A stretch of 64,000 nucleotides of DNA from Rhizobium sp. AQ_MP. Lineage in GTDB: Bacteria; Pseudomonadota; Alphaproteobacteria; Rhizobiales; Rhizobiaceae. Shown here piece by piece: positions 33,154 to 40,983 of this stretch; positions within the stretch are counted from its first letter, which is position 1, and every line of letters begins with the position of its first letter. A model generated the notes under the pieces. It saw only the letters and a program-made list of their open reading frames with translations. It was not told the origin of the DNA and did no database searches. The DNA is taken from contig NZ_JACJVI010000002.1 of NCBI RefSeq assembly GCF_014237835.1, forward strand, positions 372,001 to 436,000, given 5' to 3'. The translations under genes and the position numbers were made by a program.

Positions 33154-33739
33154 TGTTGCCACCCTTCGTCTGGCCTGCAGCGTCATCCGAAGGCAGATCC
33201 GGTTTGCCATGTCCGGAAACGACCGTCGTTTCCTGCAGGTCGCCCCGAATGATCGCAAAGCGCTTGATGATTTCGGAGAAGGCCTGGAGGTTCAACAGAA
33301 CGAAGCCGACAAGAATGCTTGCCTTTGCCGGCCAGATGATCAGGCCGCCGGCGTTGGAGGACACTTCACCCGAGGTAAACGAGCGCCAGAAGAATGGCCA
33401 GGCGAAGTAGGTCATCATCAGGCAGAAGGGCAGCAGTAGGAAGATATGGCCGAAGAGATCGATCCAGTCGCGGGTGCGCTTCGTGAAGTTGCCTGCCAGC
33501 ACGTCGATGCGCACATGCTCGTTCCGCTGGAGCGTATAGGCGGCGGCCAACATGAACACCGTGCCGAACAAATACCATTGCACTTCAAGCCAGGCGTTTG
33601 ATGATGTGTCGAAGATCTTGCGGATCAAAGCATTGCCGGCGCTGATCAAAACGGCAGCCAGGAGGAGCCAGGAAACCCAGCGCCCAATGGCCCCGTTGAT
33701 TGCGTCAATCAGCCGGGAAACAGCCAACAGGATTGTCAT
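33146..33739 (-). CDS. TRAP transporter small permease (DctQ)
   Basis: 197 residues with four membrane helices: WVSWLLLAAVLISAGNALIRK, VQWYLFGTVFMLAAAYTL, WIDLFGHIFLLLPFCLMMTYF and ASILVGFVLLNLQAF. The EVQWYLFGTVFMLAAAYTLQRNEHVRIDVL block is the DctQ signature. First gene of a two-gene leftward operon with the large permease. The C terminus is hydrophilic. Confidence 0.92.
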   Translation of the reverse strand: MTILLAVSRLIDAINGAIGRWVSWLLLAAVLISAGNALIRKIFDTSSNAWLEVQWYLFGTVFMLAAAYTLQRNEHVRIDVLAGNFTKRTRDWIDLFGHIFLLLPFCLMMTYFAWPFFWRSFTSGEVSSNAGGLIIWPAKASILVGFVLLNLQAFSEIIKRFAIIRGDLQETTVVSGHGKPDLPSDDAAGQTKGGNNA

Positions 33740-34121
33740 TGTGTTTGTTCTCCCCTTATTCCTTCGTGCTTAGAGCAATGGCTTATTCCACGCAACCGCA
33801 CAGCCGGGCTCCTCCCGAGGGGTTTACCAAAGTCGAATAGAAGAGGTCCCCACGCGTTTCTTGCCAGGGTTGCCAACGCATCACTCGTCCTGCCGTAATG
33901 CTTGCATTTTACCCAAATGGGTAGCCCGCCTTTAACAGGTTCTCGTGTACGCGTTTGCGTCTCGGACCGAAGCAGTGCATTTTAGCGGTTGCGTCGGTTT
34001 TCGGGACACTGTGACGTTTTAGTGCATCTGATTTTGCCCTTTTAGGATCGGGCACAGGGATTGGAAGAGACATCATTTGACGTTTGAGGTTTCGCGTCCA
34101 ACCTCTCCGGGAGGGCAGAGC
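33740..34121. promoter_or_regulatory. Divergent control region between TRAP permease and c-di-GMP gene
   Basis: 382 bases without a gene. TACCCA/TGGGTA forms a 14-base palindrome (33910-33923). The heptamer AGTGCAT occurs twice (about 33974 and 34020). The strong ribosome site GGGAGG (about 34109) belongs to the rightward gene starting at 34122. Promoters for both directions must lie here; none is convincing by eye. Confidence 0.4.
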
Positions 34122-36431
34122 ATGAGGACCGAGAAGGGGCAGCCTCAGGAGGTGCCGACGGATGTCTATCTCTCGTTCGTGAGCTCCCTGTTCGACAACC
34201 GGTTCACCCTGTTTACGGGCATGGTTGTCCACATCCTCACCTTCCTCACTGTCTATGTGCAGACCGGTGCGTCATTCTATCTGCTTCTGTGCGGCGGCTT
34301 CGTCATCGTCTTTTCCTTCCGGCTGCACTCATTCTTCCTCTTCGATCGCGAGGACAAGGCGCAGTTGACACGCTCGCAAATTGCGGCCTGGGAGCGCCGG
34401 TATGTTCTGGGTGGCGCGTCAACGATGGCCATTCTCGGTATCGGAAGCGGCTATGCGATGCTGGCTTTCGAGGATACCTTTGCTGAACTCGCGTGCATTG
34501 CCGTTGCAATGGCGACCATGGTCTCGATCGTGGGACGCAACTACGGGTCACGTCTGGCCGTCGATCTTCAAACCGTTGCATGCTGTGCGCCAATGGTCAT
34601 TGGCAGCCTTCTGGCACAGGATGTCTTCAAGTCCCTTCTGTCCCTTCTGTTGATTCCGTTTTGGTTGACGACCCGTGCCATGGCTAACGGCGTGCGGGAC
34701 TTCCTGTACGAAAACGTCATCGCTTCGCGCGAGATGGCCAAGATTGCCAATCGCTTCGACACGGCCTTAAGCAACATGACCCATGGTCTCTTGATGCTTG
34801 ATCCAAACAATCGGATTGAGGTTGTGAACCGCAAGGCGTGCGAACTCCTTCATCTCGGTGATCGCAGCCGCTTGACCGGATGTGACCTGGATGTCGTGCT
34901 TCGCTACGGCGTGCGATACACCTTCATCGATGGATCGATGCCGAGCCTCCTGCAGAAGCAATTGATGCAATTGACACAGGGGCTTTCCACCCGCGCGGTG
35001 ATGCACTTTTCCGATGATCTGGTGCTAGAATTCTCTGCCAAGCGGCGCGACGAGGGCGGTGTCGTGCTGATCTTCGAAGACGTGACTGCCAGGGTGGCTG
35101 CAGATCGCAGAATTCTGCATATGGCGCGTTATGACAATCTGACCGGTCTGCCCAATCGAGCCTATTTCACCGAACTGGTGGTGGAGCAGTTGGCGCAATT
35201 GGATGAAAGCGGTGCGACGGTTGGTTTGATGATCCTCGACGTGGCGGACTTCAAGCATGTCAATGACCTTAAGGGGCATCTGACGGGCGACAGACTGCTC
35301 GTGGCGATTTCCGCTCGTCTCACCAAGCTTGCCGGTGACAAGGCCATCGTAGGTCGATTTGTGGGAGACCACTTCCTATTGTTCTTCCGGGGTGTGAAAG
35401 GACGTGCCGAACTTGCTGCGGAGATGCGGGATCTGCATGCGCAGGCTTGCGGCAGCTACAACGTCGATGGCGTCCAGATCCCCGTTACCTTCTCCGCCGG
35501 GGCCGTTCTGTTTGACGATACAGACCTCAATGTGGAGGAATGGCCGGTTAAACTCGACATTGCGCTCTTTGAATCCAAGGCGCGTAGCCGAGGTCAGTTC
35601 GCTCTTTTTGCTCGGGAAATGGATGCGCGCTATCTCGAGCGTCAGCGCCTGAAGGCGGACTTGCGGGCTGCCGTCGACGCACAGCAGATCACGGTCGTCT
35701 ACCAGCCCATGTTGACGCCGGACGGTCGCAAGCTTGTTTGTTGTGAAGCGCTGGCACGCTGGCACCATGCGGACAAGGGCGCAATACCGCCAAACATCTT
35801 CATTCAGATCGCGGAAGATATGGGCATCGTTCGCGATATCACTCTTCAGGTGCTCAGGAAGGCTTGCAGCGAGTGCCGAGACTGGCCGGAGATGGTCGGC
35901 GTATCGGTTAACCTCTCGGGCCAAGACCTGCGCCACGGTGACCTCGCCTCGACCGTAGAAACCATTTTGCAAGAGACCGGCCTTCCCGCGAACCGACTGC
36001 ATCTCGAAGTCACCGAAGGCAGCCTCATCGAAGAGCTTTCGGCGGCGCGTGTGCTGCTGGAGCGATTGAGGGCGCTCGGGGTCACCATTTCGATCGACGA
36101 CTTCGGAACCGGTTTCTCCAGTCTAAGCTATCTCGATACACTTCCTGTCGATGTGGTAAAAATCGATCGCTCCTTCGTTCGCGACATAGGCGAGAATCCG
36201 CGGCGACTAAAGTTGCTGCGAGGGATCGTCAGCCTGACCCGTGGCCTCGGTATCGGAATTGTCATTGAAGGTGTCGAGACCCGGGAGCAATTGACTTTGA
36301 TCGATAAGTATCATTGCGCCGATGCCATCCAGGGCTACGTTTTCTCGCCACCAATCGCCCCACATGCTGTCAAAGCGCTCGCCGAGGAGGCCGCCAATTC
36401 GGGAATCGTTGCTCGAACAGGCTCCGTTTGA
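34122..36431 (+). CDS. Membrane PAS-GGDEF(degenerate)-EAL protein, probable c-di-GMP phosphodiesterase
   Basis: 769 residues from ATG 34122 (GGGAGG seven bases upstream). About five membrane helices in the first 185 residues, a PAS-like domain at roughly 205-325 (FDTALSNMTHGLLMLDPNNRIEVVNRKA), a cyclase-like domain whose active motif reads VGDHF at 414-418 instead of GGDEF, and an EAL domain with EAL at 542-544. The other EAL residues are present: NLSGQD, LEVTE, IDDFGTGF, VKIDRS, IEGVE, QGY. Cyclase activity is therefore unlikely; phosphodiesterase activity is expected. The next gene encodes a FeeM-like acyltransferase. Confidence 0.92.
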   Translation: MRTEKGQPQEVPTDVYLSFVSSLFDNRFTLFTGMVVHILTFLTVYVQTGASFYLLLCGGFVIVFSFRLHSFFLFDREDKAQLTRSQIAAWERRYVLGGASTMAILGIGSGYAMLAFEDTFAELACIAVAMATMVSIVGRNYGSRLAVDLQTVACCAPMVIGSLLAQDVFKSLLSLLLIPFWLTTRAMANGVRDFLYENVIASREMAKIANRFDTALSNMTHGLLMLDPNNRIEVVNRKACELLHLGDRSRLTGCDLDVVLRYGVRYTFIDGSMPSLLQKQLMQLTQGLSTRAVMHFSDDLVLEFSAKRRDEGGVVLIFEDVTARVAADRRILHMARYDNLTGLPNRAYFTELVVEQLAQLDESGATVGLMILDVADFKHVNDLKGHLTGDRLLVAISARLTKLAGDKAIVGRFVGDHFLLFFRGVKGRAELAAEMRDLHAQACGSYNVDGVQIPVTFSAGAVLFDDTDLNVEEWPVKLDIALFESKARSRGQFALFAREMDARYLERQRLKADLRAAVDAQQITVVYQPMLTPDGRKLVCCEALARWHHADKGAIPPNIFIQIAEDMGIVRDITLQVLRKACSECRDWPEMVGVSVNLSGQDLRHGDLASTVETILQETGLPANRLHLEVTEGSLIEELSAARVLLERLRALGVTISIDDFGTGFSSLSYLDTLPVDVVKIDRSFVRDIGENPRRLKLLRGIVSLTRGLGIGIVIEGVETREQLTLIDKYHCADAIQGYVFSPPIAPHAVKALAEEAANSGIVARTGSV

Positions 36432-36604
36432 AACCCGGCTCAACACGTTCGACGGGGACCGGAGTCCGTTGAAACGCTGCCTCAGGTAGAATTCGGTGTG
36501 ATCATCATTCGGGATCTTAATCTATCATTAATTCTGGGGGGCGCTTGGTCTTGCAATGCATGCTACGCCATTGGCTTAGGCTGAAACCTGAGCGAGTGCA
36601 TGGC

Positions 36605-37354
36605 ATGGAACTAGAAGGCTTTTCGGAACGATTGATGCGCCATCTCGATTTCATAGAGTATCGGCGGATAGAAGCACATGAAGACTTCGAGGAGGTGGAG
36701 CAGCTTCGGTACAAAACCTACAAGGCGGCCGGTATGATCCCGCGATCTGCTCACAGCATGATTGATGAGGCAGATTTCGACCCACATGCTTATGTGTTTG
36801 GCATCTATTATTTCGAAGAACTGGTCAGCACGATAAGGCTTCACCATGTGACGGTCGAACATCCCCGTTCACAGTCTGAACAGGTCTTTCCCGACGTCAT
36901 TGAATCTTACCTCAACGCAGGCCTTTCTTTGATCGATCCGGCCCGATTTGCCGCAGACCCCGCCTTCGCGGCCGAGTTGCCGATCCTGCCGTACATCACG
37001 CTCAGACCCAGCATTGTCGCAGCGGCATACTTTCGCGCCGATCGGGTCCTTCAGCCGGTTCGTCCGTCTCATGCGGCCTTCTACAAGCGCGTTTTTTATG
37101 CCGAGACTGTCGTCGAGCGACGCATGACTGAAGTCTATGGGCGAGAACTCACCCTGATGGCCACCAACACCCACAAGACGGGTTCCAAACTCCTCAGTCG
37201 TTATCCTTTCTTCGATTCCGGGGTCTATGAACGGCGGCTGATGTTCGGGCGCGGGGAGGGGGGCTTGTCGACCGCGCCTCTGACGATCCTGCCTTCGGCG
37301 CGCCTGGTGGCTGCGGGCAAGGTGACGGGTGCGGTTGCCGGACGGGATTATTGA
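36605..37354 (+). CDS. FeeM-like N-acyl amino acid synthase (GNAT/autoinducer-synthase fold)
   Basis: 249 residues if started at ATG 36605; ATG 36560 or an alternative upstream start is possible because no strong ribosome site decides. The N-terminal block FIEYRRIEAHEDFEEVEQLRYKTYKAAGMI, then HAYVFGIYYFEELVSTIRLHHVT, matches the FeeM family, which joins long-chain acyl groups from acyl carrier protein to amino acids and is related to acyl-homoserine-lactone synthases. RPSHAAFYKRVFYAETV follows. The product is unknown. It lies 170 bases after the EAL protein on the same strand. Confidence 0.75.
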   Translation: MELEGFSERLMRHLDFIEYRRIEAHEDFEEVEQLRYKTYKAAGMIPRSAHSMIDEADFDPHAYVFGIYYFEELVSTIRLHHVTVEHPRSQSEQVFPDVIESYLNAGLSLIDPARFAADPAFAAELPILPYITLRPSIVAAAYFRADRVLQPVRPSHAAFYKRVFYAETVVERRMTEVYGRELTLMATNTHKTGSKLLSRYPFFDSGVYERRLMFGRGEGGLSTAPLTILPSARLVAAGKVTGAVAGRDY

Positions 37355-37486
37355 CCACGACAAGCGGATACGATTGCGCTTGGGCCGACGTTTGTGTATG
37401 CGGGAAACGAGAAGAATTCAGCCTTCGGCCATTTCGGACGTGATTCTGCCGTGGCGCCGCAAGGCTTAAGATTTGGGAGATCGAAC

Positions 37487-37711
37487 ATGAGCGAACATCA
37501 TTCCGGTCCGGTCGAAACCGGTGCTTCGATGGACTACAAGGAGCACGAGAAGACCTACGACCTCTTCATCGCCGGCACGAAGTATGGCACTGCCATCCTG
37601 GTTGCGCTGATGATCGCCATGGCTGCAGGTTTCTTCGGCGGTGCAGGTCTGCTCGGCGGGTTCTTTATCTGGATCGTGCTGTCGGTCGCTGGCGTCTTCA
37701 TGATGCGCTGA
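37487..37711 (+). CDS. aa3-type cytochrome c oxidase subunit IV family protein
   Basis: 74 residues. Soluble N terminus with YKEHEKTYDLFIAGTKYG, then one or two membrane helices (TAILVALMIAMAAGFFGGAGLLGGFFIWIVLSVAG). This is the short bacterial aa3 oxidase subunit IV seen in alphaproteobacteria, encoded away from the main cta genes. Start set at ATG 37487 (GGGAGA upstream). Structural accessory of the respiratory oxidase; exact role unclear. Confidence 0.85.
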   Translation: MSEHHSGPVETGASMDYKEHEKTYDLFIAGTKYGTAILVALMIAMAAGFFGGAGLLGGFFIWIVLSVAGVFMMR

Positions 37712-37735
37712 TTGAGACCTTAAGGCTCGAGATCA

Positions 37736-37762
37736 GGCGGTCCGGAAACGGGCCGCCTTTTT
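37736..37762 (+). terminator. Terminator after oxidase subunit IV gene
   Basis: GGCGGTCC (37736-37743), loop GGAAAC, then GGGCCGCC (37750-37757) with one T-G pair, followed by five T. Confidence 0.85.
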
Positions 37763-37811
37763 CATGCTCCGATACCGCGTGGGCCGTCTTGCCGGAACCG
37801 CGCGTCGAACA

Positions 37812-37836
37812 GAAAACGGCGGGTTGCCCCGCCGTT
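37812..37836 (-). terminator. Terminator after TPR lipoprotein gene
   Basis: AAACGGCGGG (37814-37823), loop TTGC, CCCGCCGTTT (37827-37836). On the minus strand it follows the TPR gene and ends in TTTTCT. Confidence 0.85.
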
Positions 37837-37863
37837 TCGACTGTCTCAGATCTGCGCCAACCG

Positions 37864-38736
37864 TCAGCTTGTGGTGCGCGTGCGTGCGAGGCCCTGCTTG
37901 GCCGGCTCGTATTTCGGGTCGAGGCGAAGCGCGTGGCTGTAGGACTTGGCTGCGCGGGCCTTGTCGCCCCGGCGCTCGTAAATCAGGGCCTGGTTGGCCC
38001 AGCTTTCGGCAATGTTGTTGTTCAGCTCGATGGCGAGGTTGAAGTCGGCGAATGCATTGTCGTCGTCGTTCAGCGCGACATAGGACACGCCACGACCGTT
38101 ATACGGCTCCGGCGCGCGGGGCGACAGCGATATCGCCTTCGAGAAATCTTCGATCGCCTTGGCATGGTCGCCGCGCAGCTGATAGATCAGGCCGCGATTG
38201 TGATAGGCGCGACCGTCAGTGGTGTCGAGCTGGATGGCGCGGTTGAAATCGCCGAAGGCTTCGTCGATGCGACCGGCCTGACGGTAGATGTTGCCACGGC
38301 CGATATAGGCGACGTCGTAATTCGCGTTGATCTTCAGCGCAGCATTGTAGTCGGCGGCCGCTTCGACCGGCTTGCCCATGTTGCGGTAGACGAGCGCCCG
38401 GTTCGCGTAAGCCTGGAAGAATTGCGGGTTCAGCTGCAGCGCCGTGTTGAAGTCATCGAGCGCCTGGCGGAACTGCCCGGCGCGGCCATATGCCGAGCCG
38501 CGGACATTATAGCCTTCCGGGTCGCGGGGATTGGCCTGGATCACAGCAGTGAGAGAGGCGATGTTTTCTTCAGAACCCTGGGCGCGATCCAGACGGATCA
38601 CATCGGTGGTTTCGGTCGTCGTGGCGCAACCTGCCAGGGTCATGGCGGCGAGCAACACCAAGGCGGATCCCACGCGGTGCTTGCGGTCGGAGTGGGAGGC
38701 TGTCGTCACGGAGGTTTTCGTCATGAGGCGCATCAT
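37864..38736 (-). CDS. TPR-repeat lipoprotein (NlpI-like)
   Basis: 290 residues. Lipoprotein signal with lipobox LAGC near residue 36 (LVLLAAMTLAGCATT). Six tandem tetratricopeptide repeats of 34 residues follow, with the usual A/G/Y pattern: YNVRGSAYGRAGQFRQALDDFNTALQLNP, YANRALVYRNMGKPVEAAADYNAALKIN, YIGRGNIYRQAGRIDEAFGDF and so on. Anchored in the outer or inner membrane facing the periplasm. TPRs scaffold protein contacts, e.g. for cell-wall enzymes. Monocistronic, with its own terminator. Confidence 0.9.
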   Translation of the reverse strand: MMRLMTKTSVTTASHSDRKHRVGSALVLLAAMTLAGCATTTETTDVIRLDRAQGSEENIASLTAVIQANPRDPEGYNVRGSAYGRAGQFRQALDDFNTALQLNPQFFQAYANRALVYRNMGKPVEAAADYNAALKINANYDVAYIGRGNIYRQAGRIDEAFGDFNRAIQLDTTDGRAYHNRGLIYQLRGDHAKAIEDFSKAISLSPRAPEPYNGRGVSYVALNDDDNAFADFNLAIELNNNIAESWANQALIYERRGDKARAAKSYSHALRLDPKYEPAKQGLARTRTTS

Positions 38737-38838
38737 CCGGCCGCTGCCTGCGCCGCTTCAGGCTCCAGACAGCGCAAGTTGGTGTTTCATATCAAAAGAG
38801 CGGCGGCGATTCGTCTCGCCCCCGCCCTCATTTCATAG

Positions 38839-38859
38839 GAAAACGCCCAAATCGGGGCG
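38839..38859 (-). terminator. Short hairpin after rpsU
   Basis: CGCCC (38844-38848) and GGGCG (38855-38859) with an A-rich stretch on the plus side giving TTTTCC on the minus strand. It lies just past the rpsU stop codon. Confidence 0.5.
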
Positions 38860-38861
38860 GA

Positions 38862-39086
38862 TCAGCGGCCGCGGCCGACCGATACCAGGCCTTCGCGCTG
38901 TGCGCGCTTGCGAGCCAGCTTGCGAACGCGACGGACGGCTTCGGCCTTCTCACGAGCACGCTTCTGCGACGGCTTCTCATAGAAGTCGCGCATCTTCATT
39001 TCACGGAAGATGCCTTCGCGCTGCATTTTCTTCTTGAGAGCGCGGAGCGCCTGGTCAACGTTGTTGTCGCGGACTAGTACCTGCAC
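38862..39086 (-). CDS. rpsU: 30S ribosomal protein S21
   Basis: 74 residues with a GTG start (39086). [43 protein letters not shown] is the S21 core, with a basic C-terminal extension ([16 protein letters not shown]) typical of alphaproteobacterial S21. Binds the 30S subunit near the 3' end of 16S rRNA and helps initiation. Stand-alone gene here. Confidence 0.97.
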   Translation of the reverse strand: MQVLVRDNNVDQALRALKKKMQREGIFREMKMRDFYEKPSQKRAREKAEAVRRVRKLARKRAQREGLVSVGRGR

Positions 39087-39391
39087 GTTTATCCCGTTCC
39101 TTTGGTTCTATCGAGTTGGATCTTCCGCCAATGCAGGTCACATAGACGGAAACAGCATATTGGTTCGCGCGGCTAGTGAGTCCGGCGATTAGGCTGCCGA
39201 ATACCAGAAGACCCCCGTGAAGTCCATATGCTGCAAGGGGTCCGATCAACAAATTTGCGCCATAACCCTTGCCTGACCGAAGGTGTCGAAAGACGGATGA
39301 CAATGCGTCGCAAAACGGACGTCATGTCGTGGGTTGATCTGCGACCTGTATAGTCCTACCCCAGTGCCTGAACCACAGGAGTTTAAGGCGA
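39087..39391. promoter_or_regulatory. Divergent spacer between rpsU and the sarcosine oxidase operon
   Basis: 305 bases. It must hold the leftward rpsU promoter and the rightward sox promoter. A hydrophobic open frame on the minus strand overlaps it but has no ribosome site or family resemblance. AGGAG about eight bases before ATG 39392 serves soxB. I see no clear operator. Confidence 0.35.
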
Positions 39392-40645
39392 ATGCGCAAA
39401 TATTCGGTCTTTGCCGTTGTCCGTGAGGCCATGCGTGCTCACAAGGGATGGGAGGCTCAGTGGGTCTCTCCCGAGCCGCGGCAATCCTATGACGTGATCA
39501 TCGTTGGCGCCGGCGGCCATGGCCTCGGCGCGGCCTATTATCTCGCCAAGGAGCACGGCATTACCAATGTCGCTGTCATCGAGAAGGGCTGGCTCGGCGG
39601 TGGCAATACCGGCCGTAACACGACGATCATCCGGTCCAACTATCTCTATGAAGAGAGCATGGACATCTACGAGCATTCACTGAAGCTCTGGGAGGGCCTG
39701 AGCCAGGACCTCAACTACAATGTCATGTATTCGCCGCGTGGCGTGATGATGCTGTCGCACAATGTGCATGACATGCAGTCGTTCAAGCGGCATGTGAATG
39801 CCAACAATCTCTATGGCATCGACAACGAGTGGCTCACACCGGAGCAGGCCAAGGCCTTCTGCCCGCCGCTCGATATCTCCAAGACCGCCCGCTACCCGAT
39901 CAATGGTGCAGCGCTCCAACGTCGTGGTGGTACGGCGCGTCACGATGCTGTCGCCTGGGGCTATGCGCGTGCGGCGTCCGATCGTGGCGTGCACATCATC
40001 CAGAACTGCGAAGTGACCGGCATCCGCCGTGGCCCGAGCGGTGAAGTGACCGGCGTCGACACGACCAAAGGCTTCATCGGTGCGAAGAAAATCGGCGTCT
40101 CCGCTGCCGGTCATTCCTCCGTCGTCATGGGCATGGCGGGCGTTCGTCTTCCCGTTCACTCGACGCCGCTGCAGGCGCTCGTTTCCGAGCCGCTGAAGCC
40201 GATCTTCCCCTGCGTCGTCATGTCGAACACCGTGCATGCCTATATTTCGCAGTCGGACAAGGGCGAGCTGGTCATCGGTGCCGGTACCGACCAGTACAAC
40301 TCCTACAGCCAGACCGGCGGCATGCAGATCATCACGCATACGCTCGATGCTATCTGCGAGCTCTTCCCGATGTTCCGGCGTGTGAAGATGATGCGCCAGT
40401 GGGGCGGGATCACCGACAACACAGCCGACCGGTCGCCGATCCAAAGTGTGACGCCGGTTCCGAACCTCTTCGTCAATGCGGGCTGGGGCACGGGCGGTTT
40501 CAAGGCCACGCCGGGCTCGGCCAACCTCTTTGCTCATCTCATCGCCAAGGGCGAGCCGCACCGGCTGGCCCAGGGGCTAACGCTCGACCGGTTCCGTACC
40601 GGCCGCCTCATCGACGAGGCAGCTGCCGCTGCCGTGGCGCACTGA
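39392..40645 (+). CDS. soxB: Sarcosine oxidase subunit beta
   Basis: 417 residues. FAD-binding amine oxidase: YDVIIVGAGGHGLGAAYYLA near residue 30 (GxGxxG), WLGGGNTGRNTTIIRSNYLY, and C-terminal GWGTGGFKATPGSANLFAHLI. The beta subunit carries covalent FMN and FAD and oxidises sarcosine to glycine, passing formaldehyde to tetrahydrofolate. First gene of soxBDAG. Confidence 0.96.
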   Translation: MRKYSVFAVVREAMRAHKGWEAQWVSPEPRQSYDVIIVGAGGHGLGAAYYLAKEHGITNVAVIEKGWLGGGNTGRNTTIIRSNYLYEESMDIYEHSLKLWEGLSQDLNYNVMYSPRGVMMLSHNVHDMQSFKRHVNANNLYGIDNEWLTPEQAKAFCPPLDISKTARYPINGAALQRRGGTARHDAVAWGYARAASDRGVHIIQNCEVTGIRRGPSGEVTGVDTTKGFIGAKKIGVSAAGHSSVVMGMAGVRLPVHSTPLQALVSEPLKPIFPCVVMSNTVHAYISQSDKGELVIGAGTDQYNSYSQTGGMQIITHTLDAICELFPMFRRVKMMRQWGGITDNTADRSPIQSVTPVPNLFVNAGWGTGGFKATPGSANLFAHLIAKGEPHRLAQGLTLDRFRTGRLIDEAAAAAVAH

Positions 40646-40662
40646 ATTAGGGATCGTCCATC

Positions 40663-40983
40663 ATGCTGGTCATCAAATGCCCCTATTGCGAAGAAGAGCG
40701 CGCAGAGCTCGAGTTTCGCGCCGCAGGTGAAGCGCATATCGCGCGCCCGGAAAACATTGCCTCGATCACGGACGAAGAATTCGCCGACTACTTCTTCCTG
40801 CGCGACAACCCGAAGGGCATCATCTTCGAACGCTGGCGCCATATCCATGGCTGCGGTCGCTTCTTCAACGCGGCCCGCGACACGATCTCCGACAAGATCC
40901 TGCTGACCTACAAGGCCGGTGAACCCATGCCCGATCCCGCGACGCTTCAGTCCGCAACCGTCACCAAGGGAGAGAAGGCATGA
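40663..40983 (+). CDS. soxD: Sarcosine oxidase subunit delta
   Basis: 106 residues. KCPYCEEERAELEF at the N terminus and HIHGCGRFFNAARDT later give the Cys3-His zinc site of the delta subunit. Normal length. Lies 17 bases after soxB and overlaps soxA by four bases (ATGA at 40980). Confidence 0.95.
   Translation: MLVIKCPYCEEERAELEFRAAGEAHIARPENIASITDEEFADYFFLRDNPKGIIFERWRHIHGCGRFFNAARDTISDKILLTYKAGEPMPDPATLQSATVTKGEKA

Noticed and set aside
39055..39303. 82-residue hydrophobic minus-strand frame overlapping the start of rpsU
   Set aside because: Overlaps the rpsU promoter and start; no ribosome site and no family resemblance despite a hydrophobic stretch.
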